Below are positions 50,209 to 60,377 of a stretch of DNA of 64,000 nucleotides, piece by piece. The notes below the pieces were generated by a model that searched no databases, was not told where the DNA came from, and worked only from the letters and a program-made list of their open reading frames with translations. The DNA is taken from the NCBI RefSeq assembly GCF_001514495.1, contig NZ_BCNM01000006.1, positions 214,245 to 278,244 of the forward strand, given 5' to 3'. Position numbers and translations under genes: made by a program. The stretch comes from Paenibacillus pabuli NBRC 13638 (GTDB lineage: Bacteria > Bacillota > Bacilli > Paenibacillales > Paenibacillaceae). Numbering within the stretch: the stretch's first letter is position 1; each line of letters begins with the position of its first letter.

Positions 50209-51741
50209 TTGAAAACGACAGGTATAACACTGAAAGAACTGTTGAATATTCCTATACTCAGTAAGGCCAAGGTGATCAGCGGCCATCAGGGATTGGATCG
50301 GGTTGTTCGGTTTGTGGATATCATGGAGGTGCCTGATCTGCAAGGATGGTTACGGGAAGGCATGCTCATGTTGACGACGGCCTATTCGATTCGCGAAAAT
50401 CCCGGTCTGCTTGGGGAACTGATCTATACACTTAATGAGGCGGGAGCAGCTGCTTTGGCTATTAAACCTGCCCGTTTTCTCAAAGAAATTCCGGAAGAAG
50501 CCATAGCAGCCAGTAATGACTGCGGCCTGCCCATTATTGAGATTCCTCCCGAAATACCCTACATGGATATTACGCAACCTGTTATGGAATTGGTGCTCGA
50601 CCGACAGGCTGCCCTGCTTCGCAGGTCCGAGGAAGTATATCGAACACTGATGACTATGGTCCTAGAAAACAGCGGGATTCAGGCTGTGGGAGACAATGTG
50701 GCCGAACTGCTCCAGGCACCTGTAGGTGTCATCGACAATGGTGGACAGATCATTGTATCTTCACCGCCTGATTATGACTGGAAGGAAGCAGTAAGCCCGC
50801 TCGTTTGGGAGATTAATCTGGACCGCAGGAAGGTTGCGCGGCTGCTGGTGGATAAGGGCTCGCTTGATGAAATGGAACAAGTCGGAATTGAACAGGCCAG
50901 ATTGGTGTTATCCCTGGAATTGATGAGAAACAAGGTGGCGGAAGATACCGAATTGCGTCTACGGGGCAATTTCATTGATGAACTTCTGACACCGCCCCTG
51001 CTCTTGCGGCATGAAGCTGAATCCAGAGGCCGTAAGCTCGGAATGAATCCAGAGCATTTATGGGAAGTGGCCGTAATGGAAGGCGAGGTTGCCCCTGATG
51101 AAGACTTGTTGACTGAATTGCTTGCACATGAAGCCAGAAAACGGAGAGTGACACCGCATATTGAGTTCCGGACCAACCGGGCTGTCCTCTTTCTGCCAAC
51201 ACCGGAGTCCAAGGATGCGGTATGGATGGAGGACATTCAATCCTGGACTGAAACCATCGCGGTATGGATCGAAGATCCGGCAAACAAGTTGGGACAATTT
51301 AGAGTAGGTGTTGGCACGCAGGTTTCGCTTTGGAATATACATCAGAGCTATGGGGAAGCCAGGAATGCCCTGATGGTATCCTCCCGTTTATCGGGGGGGC
51401 GTACGACCCGGTTTGAGGATGTGGAGGTATATCACCTGCTGAGCGAGACGGCAGATGATCCGGGTTTTGCAGCATTGTTTGAGCGAAAGCTGGGAAAATT
51501 GCGTGACTATGACGAAGAACATAGCGGCGACTTGCTGCGGACCTTTTTTTATTATCTGGAGAGCCGGGGGAGTCTGATTGAGACAGCAAATCGCCTCTAC
51601 ATCCATCGGAATTCGGTCAAATATCGACTGGAGCGAATTAGAGACATCACAGGCTTTGATCTGAACCACCCGCGTGAGCAATTTGTCTGTCATCTGTGCC
51701 TGGTGTACTACTACATGAGGCAGGACAAACAAGAGGTTTAG
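50209..51741 (+). CDS. PucR-family transcriptional regulator
   Basis: A 510-residue protein. The N-terminal 125 residues are the PucR/purine-catabolism domain (ITLKELLNIPILSKAKVISG, then the Gly-Trp-Leu-Arg-Glu-Gly block). The middle contains a GGDEF-like degenerate region, and the last 60 residues a PucR-type helix-turn-helix (ETANRLYIHRNSVKYRLERI). PucR proteins activate catabolic genes for purines, ureides, amino acids or peptides in response to a ligand. TTG 50209 follows GAGGGTGG. It lies between the DUF1177 run and the peptide transporter, so it probably controls both. Confidence 0.87.
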   Translation: MKTTGITLKELLNIPILSKAKVISGHQGLDRVVRFVDIMEVPDLQGWLREGMLMLTTAYSIRENPGLLGELIYTLNEAGAAALAIKPARFLKEIPEEAIAASNDCGLPIIEIPPEIPYMDITQPVMELVLDRQAALLRRSEEVYRTLMTMVLENSGIQAVGDNVAELLQAPVGVIDNGGQIIVSSPPDYDWKEAVSPLVWEINLDRRKVARLLVDKGSLDEMEQVGIEQARLVLSLELMRNKVAEDTELRLRGNFIDELLTPPLLLRHEAESRGRKLGMNPEHLWEVAVMEGEVAPDEDLLTELLAHEARKRRVTPHIEFRTNRAVLFLPTPESKDAVWMEDIQSWTETIAVWIEDPANKLGQFRVGVGTQVSLWNIHQSYGEARNALMVSSRLSGGRTTRFEDVEVYHLLSETADDPGFAALFERKLGKLRDYDEEHSGDLLRTFFYYLESRGSLIETANRLYIHRNSVKYRLERIRDITGFDLNHPREQFVCHLCLVYYYMRQDKQEV

Positions 51742-51866
51742 GTTCTGCTCACCGGGCCCAGTTCCTGCAGTAGAATCAACCATGAGTTTTACGGAAGATA
51801 AAGGTCGAAATATAGCGAACTGTGTCTTAGAGTGTAATTTAACATGACATATTGGGGAGACATTAG

Positions 51867-51899
51867 TGCACAATCGACAAACGGTTGTGCTTTTTTTTA
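51867..51899 (+). terminator. terminator of the PucR gene
   Basis: GCACAA (51868-51873) pairs with TTGTGC (51885-51890) with an inner CG pair, followed by eight T. From 51900 to 52051 there is no gene; a possible promoter is not clear. Confidence 0.8.
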
Positions 51900-52051
51900 G
51901 CTAAATGGGACGTAGTTCGACGCTTGGTTTCTAGGTAAAATAAGCACAATTACAAAGAAGAGACGGATGACAGACATGCTGTCTACATTGGGCCGTCCAC
52001 AGAGAACTGTAAAACAGCAAGTGAGACATCAGAGTTAAAGGGGTTGATCGA

Positions 52052-53062
52052 TTGTTTGCTTACACGCTCCGAAGGCTGCTGCAGATGATTCCGGCGCTGA
52101 TCGGCATCGTGGTGATTACCTTCATCCTGTCCCGTGTTCTTCCGGGAGATCCCGCCATTGTCATGGCTGGTGAACAGGCCACGGATGATGTCATTGCCAA
52201 AATCCGAATGGACATGGGATTGGACAAGCCGCTAGTTGTACAGTTTTTTAGCTACGTTGGACAATTGTTTCAAGGCAATCTGGGGTTCGCCTACCATACC
52301 GGTCATACGGTGCTAAGTGATTTCGGTACCCGCTTTCCGGCAACCATTGAGCTGACGCTGGCCAGTGTGATTATAGCGATCTGTGTTGCGATTCCGGTAG
52401 GCATTATCGCTGCAACCCGCAAAGAGTCCTTTATCGACCACATCTCCAGGGTATTCTCACTGATTGGAGCATGTGTACCGATTTTCTGGCTGGGACTGCT
52501 GTTTATTTACATCTTCTATTCCATCCTCGGCTGGGCTCCAGCTCCAATGGGACGCATCAGCGGAGACCTCAATCCACCGACTCATATTACCGGATTGTAC
52601 GTGATAGACAGTCTGATGACTGGAGATATGGTCGCACTCAAAAGCAGTCTTGCGCATTTGCTGCTCCCGGCCATCTGCCTGAGTACAGGAACAATGGCGA
52701 TTGTGGCCCGTATGACCAGGTCCAGCATGCTGGAAGTCATCGGGCAGGATTATGTGCGTACCGCACGAGCCAAGGGTTTGAGCGAAACCGCGGTCGTCGG
52801 CAAACACTCTTTGATCAATGCCCTCATTCCCACGTTGACCGTTCTCGGCCTTCAGTTTGGAGGACTACTCGGTGGTGCGGTAATCACGGAAACGATCTTC
52901 TCCTGGCCCGGCGTTGGCGGTTATGTCACAGATTCGATTCTGGCTGCCGATTATGCACCAATTCAGGCCTTCACACTGGTAAGTGCCATTCTGTTCAGCT
53001 TTATAAATCTGGCGGTGGATCTGGTCTATGGATTGATTGATCCACGAATCCGTTATGAATAG
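52052..53062 (+). CDS. dppB-like: peptide/nickel-type ABC transporter permease (DppB-like)
   Basis: A 336-residue membrane protein. The N-terminal MFAYTLRRLLQMIPALIGI and the long first helix, then the EAA loop YVRTARAKGLSETAV, are typical of DppB/OppB permeases. First gene of a six-gene transport run (permease, permease, binding protein, M20 peptidase, two ATPases). TTG 52052 has AAAGGGG 9 bases upstream. Confidence 0.93.
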   Translation: MFAYTLRRLLQMIPALIGIVVITFILSRVLPGDPAIVMAGEQATDDVIAKIRMDMGLDKPLVVQFFSYVGQLFQGNLGFAYHTGHTVLSDFGTRFPATIELTLASVIIAICVAIPVGIIAATRKESFIDHISRVFSLIGACVPIFWLGLLFIYIFYSILGWAPAPMGRISGDLNPPTHITGLYVIDSLMTGDMVALKSSLAHLLLPAICLSTGTMAIVARMTRSSMLEVIGQDYVRTARAKGLSETAVVGKHSLINALIPTLTVLGLQFGGLLGGAVITETIFSWPGVGGYVTDSILAADYAPIQAFTLVSAILFSFINLAVDLVYGLIDPRIRYE

Positions 53063-53089
53063 GGTCGCCGCGAAAGGAGGAGTACCGCT

Positions 53090-53989
53090 GTGAGTACTGC
53101 CGCACCGACTTCCATGGGAACCAAACCTGCACCAGCGGTTGTTCCCAAACCAAAAACCTTTCTGAGACTATTGCTTCGCAATCGGCTCGCTGCTATAGGT
53201 CTAGCTTTTATCGTGATGTGGACTGTGATCGCAGCGATTGCCCCCTGGATCGCACCATTTGATCCCTATATGACGAATACGGCTGTGAAGCTGGAATCAC
53301 CGTCAGGCGGTCACTGGTTGGGTACAGATAACTACGGCAGGGACATTCTTAGTCGTGTGCTCTACGGAGCCAGAATCAGTATCTGGACGGGCCTGATTGC
53401 CGTCAGTATTTCGTTTGTCATCGGTGTTCCGCTAGGTGGAATCGCCGCTTACTACGGCGGACGTACGGGCAATATCATTATGCGGGTGATGGATGTGCTG
53501 CTTGCCTTCCCGTCACTGGTCCTGTCGATGGCCATTGCGGCTTCCATCGGCAACGGCCTGACGAGTGCCATGATTGCTGTAGGGATTGTGGGTATTCCCG
53601 AATTTGCCAGATTGATGTATGGACAGACGGTATCTCTGCGCGAAAAGGAGTACGTGGAAGCGAGCAGAGCCGTAGGTGTAAGGGACAGGGTAATTCTGTT
53701 TCGCCACATTTTACCGAATGCTTTGGCCCCGCTGCTGGTACAGGCAACGCTCGGTATGGGTTTTGCGATTTTGACGGCATCCAGTTTGAGCTTTCTTGGC
53801 CTTGGTGTCAAACCACCAACAGCCGAATGGGGAGCCATGATCTCTGAAGGCAGGGAGTATATCATTTCCGGACAATGGTGGCTGGTGACCTTCCCTGGAC
53901 TGGCTATAGCCACATCCATTCTTGGATTTAACCTGCTCGGAGATGGTTTCCGTGATGTTCTGGATCCGCGGTTGCGTTCGGGAAAATAG
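53090..53989 (+). CDS. dppC-like: peptide/nickel-type ABC transporter permease (DppC-like)
   Basis: A 299-residue permease with the OppC-type N-terminal cytoplasmic tail, helix 1, PFDPYMTNTAVKLESPSGGHW as the conserved DppC stretch before GTDNYGRDI, and the EAA loop EYVEASRAVGVRDRVI. Forms the channel with the upstream product. GTG 53090 follows AAAGGAGG. Confidence 0.93.
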   Translation: MSTAAPTSMGTKPAPAVVPKPKTFLRLLLRNRLAAIGLAFIVMWTVIAAIAPWIAPFDPYMTNTAVKLESPSGGHWLGTDNYGRDILSRVLYGARISIWTGLIAVSISFVIGVPLGGIAAYYGGRTGNIIMRVMDVLLAFPSLVLSMAIAASIGNGLTSAMIAVGIVGIPEFARLMYGQTVSLREKEYVEASRAVGVRDRVILFRHILPNALAPLLVQATLGMGFAILTASSLSFLGLGVKPPTAEWGAMISEGREYIISGQWWLVTFPGLAIATSILGFNLLGDGFRDVLDPRLRSGK

Positions 53990-54268
53990 GGGTTGTTGAG
54001 TTGTTGACCATCGGCCTCTATAGAACCGGTTCATAGATAGCCGGATGGTGGAACCGATTTGCGGGGAATGCCTGAAATAACGGCATGCAGGGTTCCATCA
54101 GCGGCAGAAGACTGATCGGATGCTGGCGTTTGGCACCGGGGGTACAGTACTGGTAAGCTGCCCTCCCGGTACTGGAATAATACACATTCACTCTTTCTAA
54201 TGAAAGCTGCAACGTTTTACAGCTGTATTGCATCATAAGACTGGTTCGAAAAGGGGAGGAAACTAAAC

Positions 54269-55852
54269 ATGAAAAAGCTCAAATGGTTTTCTGCAATAAT
54301 CGCTCTTACGGTTGTTCTTGGCGGCTGTGCCAGCAATGCCAACCAGCAGCCTGCGGCATCCGGTTCAGGAGAAGCAGCGAAGCCTGCGCCGACACTGACT
54401 GTTGCGTATTCTGAGGGTGGAACGACGATGGACCCGGCGGAGGCGAATGATTTGACCTCCGATACATTGGTACTGGCAACCTACGACCAGCTGGTAACCT
54501 ATGGGGTCAAAACGGTAGATGGTGCGGACGTGGCCAATACAGAGGATATTCAGCCGATGCTCGCCGAGAGCTGGGACGTATCCGATGATAACACGACTTA
54601 TACATTCAAAATCAAAAGCGGGCTGAAATTCCAAAGCGGAAATCCGGTCAATGCGGATGCGGTTGTGTACTCCTTTGACCGTGTAGCGAAGTCCAGCTCC
54701 GGCAGCTTTCTTTATGGGATGGCCGACATCAAGAGCGTGACCGCCAAGGACGATTCCACGGTCGAGATCGTATTGAATAAAGCCAACCACATGTTCACCC
54801 AAATCATTGCCATGTACACCTTCTCCATTGTGGACCAGAAGCTAGTCGAGGAAAAAGGTGATGATTATCTGAAAACAAATGCCGCTGGCTCTGGCCCGTT
54901 CACACTCGAAAAATGGGACCCAGCCAGTGAAGCCGTTTTCCAGGCCAACAACGAGTACTGGCAGGGTGCACCGAAGCTCGGCAAAGTCACACTGAAATTC
55001 ACGAAGGAAGCCTCCAACCGTGTGCTGCTGCTGAACAAGAGTGATGTGGACATGGCGATCGAAATCCCTCCAAAAGATGTTTCAGCTTTGCAGGAGAATG
55101 CTAATCTGACGATCAAGTCTAACGCAAGTAACCGGATTTTGTTCTTCGCCATGAACAACAATGTCAAACCGTTTGATAATGAAAAAGTGCGTCAGGCCGT
55201 TAGCTATGCGATCCCTTATGACCAATTGATCAATGATGTCATGTACGGACAGGCCAAAGAGATGAAGAGTGCTGTAGCGAGCAACACACCAGGCTTTACG
55301 GATGCAGGCTATGTGTACGAGTACAATCTGGACAAAGCCAAGGAATTGTTGAAGGAAGCAGGCTATGCAGAAGGCTTCAGCTTTGACTTTACCCTCGGCT
55401 CTGGATTTGACGATTGGGAGTATGATGCGGTACTGATTCAAGCGGAACTGGCCAAGATCGGTGTCAAAATGAACATCAACAAAGTTGCTCGTGCACAGTT
55501 CCTGGAACAGCAAAAAGAAGGCAACCTGGTCTCCTATATCTCCAAATGGACTTCTTTTGTTAATGATCCTGGATACCATCTCGGCTTCCTGCTCTACGGT
55601 GAAGGATCCTCCAACTACATTCATTACAACAATGCGGAAGTCAACCAGCTGTGGAAAGAGGCAGGCGCAGAGCCGGATCAGGCGAAACGCAATGAGCTGT
55701 ACATGAAGGCACAGGAGATTATTACGACAGAAGCACCATGGGCGTATCTCTACGAATACAACCGGGTTGTCGGCATGAACAACAAAGTCAGCGGTTATGT
55801 ATATTACCCGGATGAGGTTTTGCGTTTCTACCCACTTAGCAAGGAACAGTAA
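54269..55852 (+). CDS. dppA-like: peptide-type ABC transporter substrate-binding lipoprotein (family 5)
   Basis: A 527-residue protein with the lipobox LGGC (Cys20) after a hydrophobic signal. The mature part is a family-5 solute-binding protein: GGTTMDPAEANDLTSDTL, YTFKIKSGLKFQSGNPVNAD and VRQAVSYAIPYDQLI are standard. Binds peptides or peptide-like compounds outside the cell. A 279-base gap, with palindrome GAACCGGTTC at 54023 but no gene, separates it from the permeases; GGGGAGG precedes the ATG. Confidence 0.93.
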   Translation: MKKLKWFSAIIALTVVLGGCASNANQQPAASGSGEAAKPAPTLTVAYSEGGTTMDPAEANDLTSDTLVLATYDQLVTYGVKTVDGADVANTEDIQPMLAESWDVSDDNTTYTFKIKSGLKFQSGNPVNADAVVYSFDRVAKSSSGSFLYGMADIKSVTAKDDSTVEIVLNKANHMFTQIIAMYTFSIVDQKLVEEKGDDYLKTNAAGSGPFTLEKWDPASEAVFQANNEYWQGAPKLGKVTLKFTKEASNRVLLLNKSDVDMAIEIPPKDVSALQENANLTIKSNASNRILFFAMNNNVKPFDNEKVRQAVSYAIPYDQLINDVMYGQAKEMKSAVASNTPGFTDAGYVYEYNLDKAKELLKEAGYAEGFSFDFTLGSGFDDWEYDAVLIQAELAKIGVKMNINKVARAQFLEQQKEGNLVSYISKWTSFVNDPGYHLGFLLYGEGSSNYIHYNNAEVNQLWKEAGAEPDQAKRNELYMKAQEIITTEAPWAYLYEYNRVVGMNNKVSGYVYYPDEVLRFYPLSKEQ

Positions 55853-55948
55853 ACGAAACGGACGAATCGGGGGGCAGGCAATCTTGCCTGTCTTCTGACC
55901 ATTCGCGGCGAGCGCGATTCAGCCAATATTGGAAGGAGCCTGATCAGA

Positions 55949-57295
55949 ATGGATTGGAAAAAGAAAGTTCTGGAAGCAATCGAGGAAGGCCAAGATGAAT
56001 TACTGGAGTTATGTTCACAGTTGATTCGCTTTCCTACGGAAAACCCTCCAGGAGATTCTCGCGAAATTAGCGCTTTTATTATTGAATATCTGCATCAGGC
56101 AGGAATCGATACCAAAGTACATGCGGCCACGGAAACCATGTTTAACTTGATCTCTACGTTAAATGGGGAAGGGGCGGAGAAGTCAGACAAACATCTGATC
56201 TTCTGTGGTCATACGGATGTAGTGCCAGCCGGGGACCTTTCGCGATGGGATTTTGATCCGTTCTGCGGTGAAATTAAGGACGGCTACATGCTTGGACGGG
56301 GTGCGTCTGACATGAAGGGCGGGCTTGCGGGTCTGATCTATGCGACGGTTATTCTGGCGAAGCTGGGTGTACCTTTGCGCGGTGACCTGTCCCTGATGAT
56401 TGTCCCGGATGAGGAAACGGGCGGCGATCTGGGTGTGCCCTGGGTGTTGGAACGCGGCCTGGCAACGGGTACTGCAGCAGTCATAGCGGAGCCGTCCAGT
56501 CCGCAGCATCCGACGATTGGACAAAAGGGGAGCTGCTGGTTCGAATTTACGGTGGAAGGCACACCGGGTCATGGCAGCCTGCAGCCTATTGTAGGCGATA
56601 ATGCGATTGTGAAGGCGGCCAAGGGTATTGAGGCTTTGCAGCGGTTGTGGGATATCAAGCCGGACATCCCGGAAGAAGTTAAGGACATTATCCGTATCTC
56701 GCAGGAGTATGCTCGCGACCGGGAGAAGGCAGGTCTGGCCTATCAGGTGTTCGATCATGTAACCGTGAATATCGGTTCGATTCAGGGTGGAACCAAGGTG
56801 AATGTGGTAGCGGATCGCTGTACGGTCCAGGTGGATTCACGTGTTCCATTTGGTGTGGATTACCGGGATGTGCTTGATCGTGCTCGTTCGCTTCTGCTTG
56901 AAGCGGGAATTGAGTCGGAGCTGAAGCCGTTTGGCTTCCAGGGCAACGCAAACTGGACTCCGCCGCATGAGCCGATTGTCAGCCAACTGGTAGAGAGCAT
57001 CAGCGAAGTCAGCGGCGAAGAGGCATACGGTGTACTGCAATGGGCTTCCAGCGATGCACGTCACTTCCGCAATCACCAGATTCCAGTATTGCAATATGGC
57101 CCAGCGGAGCTGTCCACGATTCACAATTTCAACGAAAAAGCACCGGTATGGCAGATTATCCAATGCGCCAAAGTGTATGCGCTGAGTGCTCTTAAATATT
57201 TGGGTGTGGAAGGCATGGAAGATGAGGCATCAGTGAAGAATTCGAAGGGTTTGAACGGTGCAGCTTCCGAAGAAGCCACGATTGCCAAGCACTAA
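55949..57295 (+). CDS. M20-family metallopeptidase/deacylase (ArgE/DapE/ACY1)
   Basis: A 448-residue enzyme. CGHTDVVPAG (first His), GRGASDMKGG (Asp) and VPDEETGGDLG (catalytic Glu and second Glu) are the M20 zinc motifs; the last zinc His is in STIHNFNEKAP. It hydrolyses N-acyl amino acids, N-carbamoyl compounds or dipeptides. In the middle of a transporter run it probably opens the imported compound. GGAAGGAGCC precedes ATG 55949. Confidence 0.9.
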   Translation: MDWKKKVLEAIEEGQDELLELCSQLIRFPTENPPGDSREISAFIIEYLHQAGIDTKVHAATETMFNLISTLNGEGAEKSDKHLIFCGHTDVVPAGDLSRWDFDPFCGEIKDGYMLGRGASDMKGGLAGLIYATVILAKLGVPLRGDLSLMIVPDEETGGDLGVPWVLERGLATGTAAVIAEPSSPQHPTIGQKGSCWFEFTVEGTPGHGSLQPIVGDNAIVKAAKGIEALQRLWDIKPDIPEEVKDIIRISQEYARDREKAGLAYQVFDHVTVNIGSIQGGTKVNVVADRCTVQVDSRVPFGVDYRDVLDRARSLLLEAGIESELKPFGFQGNANWTPPHEPIVSQLVESISEVSGEEAYGVLQWASSDARHFRNHQIPVLQYGPAELSTIHNFNEKAPVWQIIQCAKVYALSALKYLGVEGMEDEASVKNSKGLNGAASEEATIAKH

Positions 57296-57354
57296 TTTAT
57301 ATATAAGAAGAAAAGCAAAAGGTTCAGAACGTAATGGTATGGGAGGGGAACAAC

Positions 57355-58328
<974 letters not shown>

Positions 58329-58332
<4 letters not shown>

Positions 58333-59291
58333 GTACGATATTGGAAGTCAGAAACCTCAAGAAGCATTATCCCATTCGCAAAGGTCTATTCTCCAAACAG
58401 GTCGGTGCCGTCAAAGCGGTGGATGGTGTAACGTTGTCCGTGGAGCGCGGCGAGACGCTTGCCGTGGTCGGGGAATCCGGTTGTGGCAAATCCACCACGG
58501 GACGTGCGATTTTGCGATTGATAGAGCCGACGGATGGCGAGGTGCTCTTCGAAGGCAAGGATGTACGAAAGCTGCCCCCGGAAGAGCTGCGCCGTTTCCG
58601 AACAGACATGCAGATGGTATTCCAGGACCCGTATGCCTCCCTCGATCCGCGCTGGACGGTACAGCGTACGCTGGAGGAGCCGCTGCTTACCCATCATAAT
58701 CTGGGGAAAAACGAATTGAAGAGCCGAATCGAAGAACTGATGGAAGTGGTCGGATTATCTCCATATCAGGCACACCGTTTCCCGCATGAATTCTCGGGTG
58801 GACAACGCCAACGGATCGGCATTGCCCGTGCTCTCGCATTGAACCCGAAATTCATTGTGTGTGACGAGCCAGTATCAGCGTTGGATGTATCCATTCAGGC
58901 GCAGGTACTGAACCTGATGCAGGATCTGCAGGAACAATTCGGACTGACGTATATGTTTATCTCTCATGATCTATCCGTCGTCAAGTTCATCAGTGATCGT
59001 GTGGCCGTCATGTATCTGGGCAAAGTAGTGGAGCTTGCGCCCACCTCCGAGCTGTTCACCGAGGCGCTGCATCCGTACACGAAAGCCTTGATGTCTGCTG
59101 TTCCCGTTCCTGACCCGAATGTGCAAAAGGAACGAATTGTCCTGAGCGGTGATGTGCCCAACCCGGAGAACCCGCCGTCAGGCTGCACGTTTCATACCCG
59201 TTGCCCGTATGTGAAGGACGAGTGTCGCTCCGTTATCCCGGAGCTGCGGGAGATTTCCCCGGGACGCCAGGTGGCGTGTCATCTGTATTAG
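58329..59291 (+). CDS. dppF-like: peptide-type ABC transporter ATP-binding protein (DppF-like)
   Basis: A 320-residue ATPase: Walker [10 protein letters not shown], signature [15 protein letters not shown], Walker [14 protein letters not shown] and the Cys tail [14 protein letters not shown]. Works as heterodimer with the upstream ATPase. The ATG overlaps the upstream stop (ATGA), with GGAGGGG just before. Confidence 0.94.
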
Positions 59292-59325
59292 AGTGATTAT
59301 TACAGTGAGGAAAGACGAACAGAAA

Positions 59326-59359
59326 CAGAAATGCAGACAGAAATGCAATCAGAAATGCA
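59326..59359. repeat. three 12-bp tandem repeats
   Basis: CAGAAATGCA occurs at 59326, 59338 and 59350, that is, with a strict 12-base period. The last copy runs into the terminator stem. Confidence 0.6.
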
Positions 59360-59400
59360 GACAAGTCTCCGGTGTACGCGGGGCTTTGTTTGCATTTTTA
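59352..59400 (+). terminator. terminator of the transporter run
   Basis: TGCAGACAAGTCTCCG pairs imperfectly with GCGGGGCTTTGTTTGCA, followed by five T and a T-rich stretch. Confidence 0.7.
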
Positions 59401-59502
59401 TTTTCTTTAAGGCCTACGTATCAGGCCAGTAATTGAATCCTAAAATTTTTCCGGATATGAACCGATATAAACACAGAGAAAGCAGCAAGAGAAGGATTAT
59501 TC

Positions 59503-59574
59503 ATGATCAGGATTACGATAAAAATCTTCTTATCGAAACTGAAACAAGAAGGGTATGAAGACATCTATGGATGA
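59503..59574 (+). CDS. short ORF (23 codons) overlapping the CheW start
   Basis: ATG 59503 follows AGAAGGA at a good distance and reads 23 codons (Ile/Lys-rich start MIRITIKIFLSKLK) to TGA at 59572-59574. The CheW gene starts inside it (ATG 59555 or 59567), in another frame, and has no well-spaced ribosome site of its own. It may be a leader peptide used for translational coupling; no homologue is recognised. Confidence 0.4.
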   Translation: MIRITIKIFLSKLKQEGYEDIYG

Positions 59575-60007
59575 GGAAGTTCAAGTTCAATACATTAATT
59601 TCTCAGTCGGAAATCAGATTTGTGCGATTCGTATTGATGAAGTTCATGAAATTATCAAAATGCTCCCGGTAACCACTGTTCCTTTTGGCAGTCCGGAGAT
59701 CAAGGGCTTTACACCGCTGTACGGAAAAGTGGTTTCGGTTGTTAGCGTACGCGTTCTACTGGGTATGCCTGACGAGGAGCCTACACCTTCCACTCGCATC
59801 ATTGTCGTGCCGTACCACAATGATTATGTACCGCTCGTTGTCGATTCCGTGGATTCGGTGGTGATGTATGATCGGTTTGAAGAACCTACGGAAGAATATC
59901 GTCGTTACACTACGGGATTATTCAAGGAAATTGCACACAATGACGATCATGAGGCTGGTATTCTTAATCTGGACGTATTGCTCGGTAATTTAACCCGATC
60001 ACAATAA
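59555..60007 (+). CDS. CheW-like chemotaxis coupling protein (orphan)
   Basis: A 150-residue protein made of one CheW domain: YINFSVGNQICAIRIDEVHEII, the middle VPFGSPEIKGFTPLYGKVVSVV and VDSVDSVV correspond to the two SH3-like barrels. CheW links receptors to the kinase CheA. No chemotaxis genes are adjacent, so it may belong to a separate array or serve as a scaffold. The start is uncertain (59555 or 59567; no good site). Confidence 0.88.
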   Translation: MKTSMDEEVQVQYINFSVGNQICAIRIDEVHEIIKMLPVTTVPFGSPEIKGFTPLYGKVVSVVSVRVLLGMPDEEPTPSTRIIVVPYHNDYVPLVVDSVDSVVMYDRFEEPTEEYRRYTTGLFKEIAHNDDHEAGILNLDVLLGNLTRSQ

Positions 60008-60068
60008 GCACTGCCCTTAAGGATGTTATATACGAAGCATGTAATCAGTTAGTAATGAGTTATGAGTT

Positions 60069-60117
60069 ATGAAAATGCTCCTTGCCCTTTCCGGGGATGA
60101 GGGGCATTTTTTTTGTG
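60069..60117 (+). terminator. terminator of the CheW gene
   Basis: AAAATGCTCCTTGCCC pairs with GGGGATGAGGGGCATTTT, followed by an eight-base T run. From 60118 to 60377 there is no gene; the stretch is AT-rich with a TATAGTATAAA segment near 60180. Confidence 0.8.
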
Positions 60118-60377
60118 TAAGCATCCTATTTCCGAATGTCATTCACATACTGTGTTTCACCTTTTAACAATCGTAGACAATATAGTATAAAGGGGTTTGG
60201 ATGGTTTTTTTTGAAGTGATGCGGAAGCGGAGAAAAACGGATAAGGAACTATTTTTCGGTACAGATCAGAGGGGATGGGGAATAAAAGAAGCATTTTTTA
60301 TGTGTAAAAGTTTTTAAATCCGAGCATTTTCGTATATGATGGAGAGTAACAATGCGAAGGGATGACGGGAGACTGTA

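Noticed and set aside
59326..59359. CRISPR-like repeat
   Set aside because: The unit is 12 bases with only 2-base gaps and three copies; there are no spacers and no cas genes.
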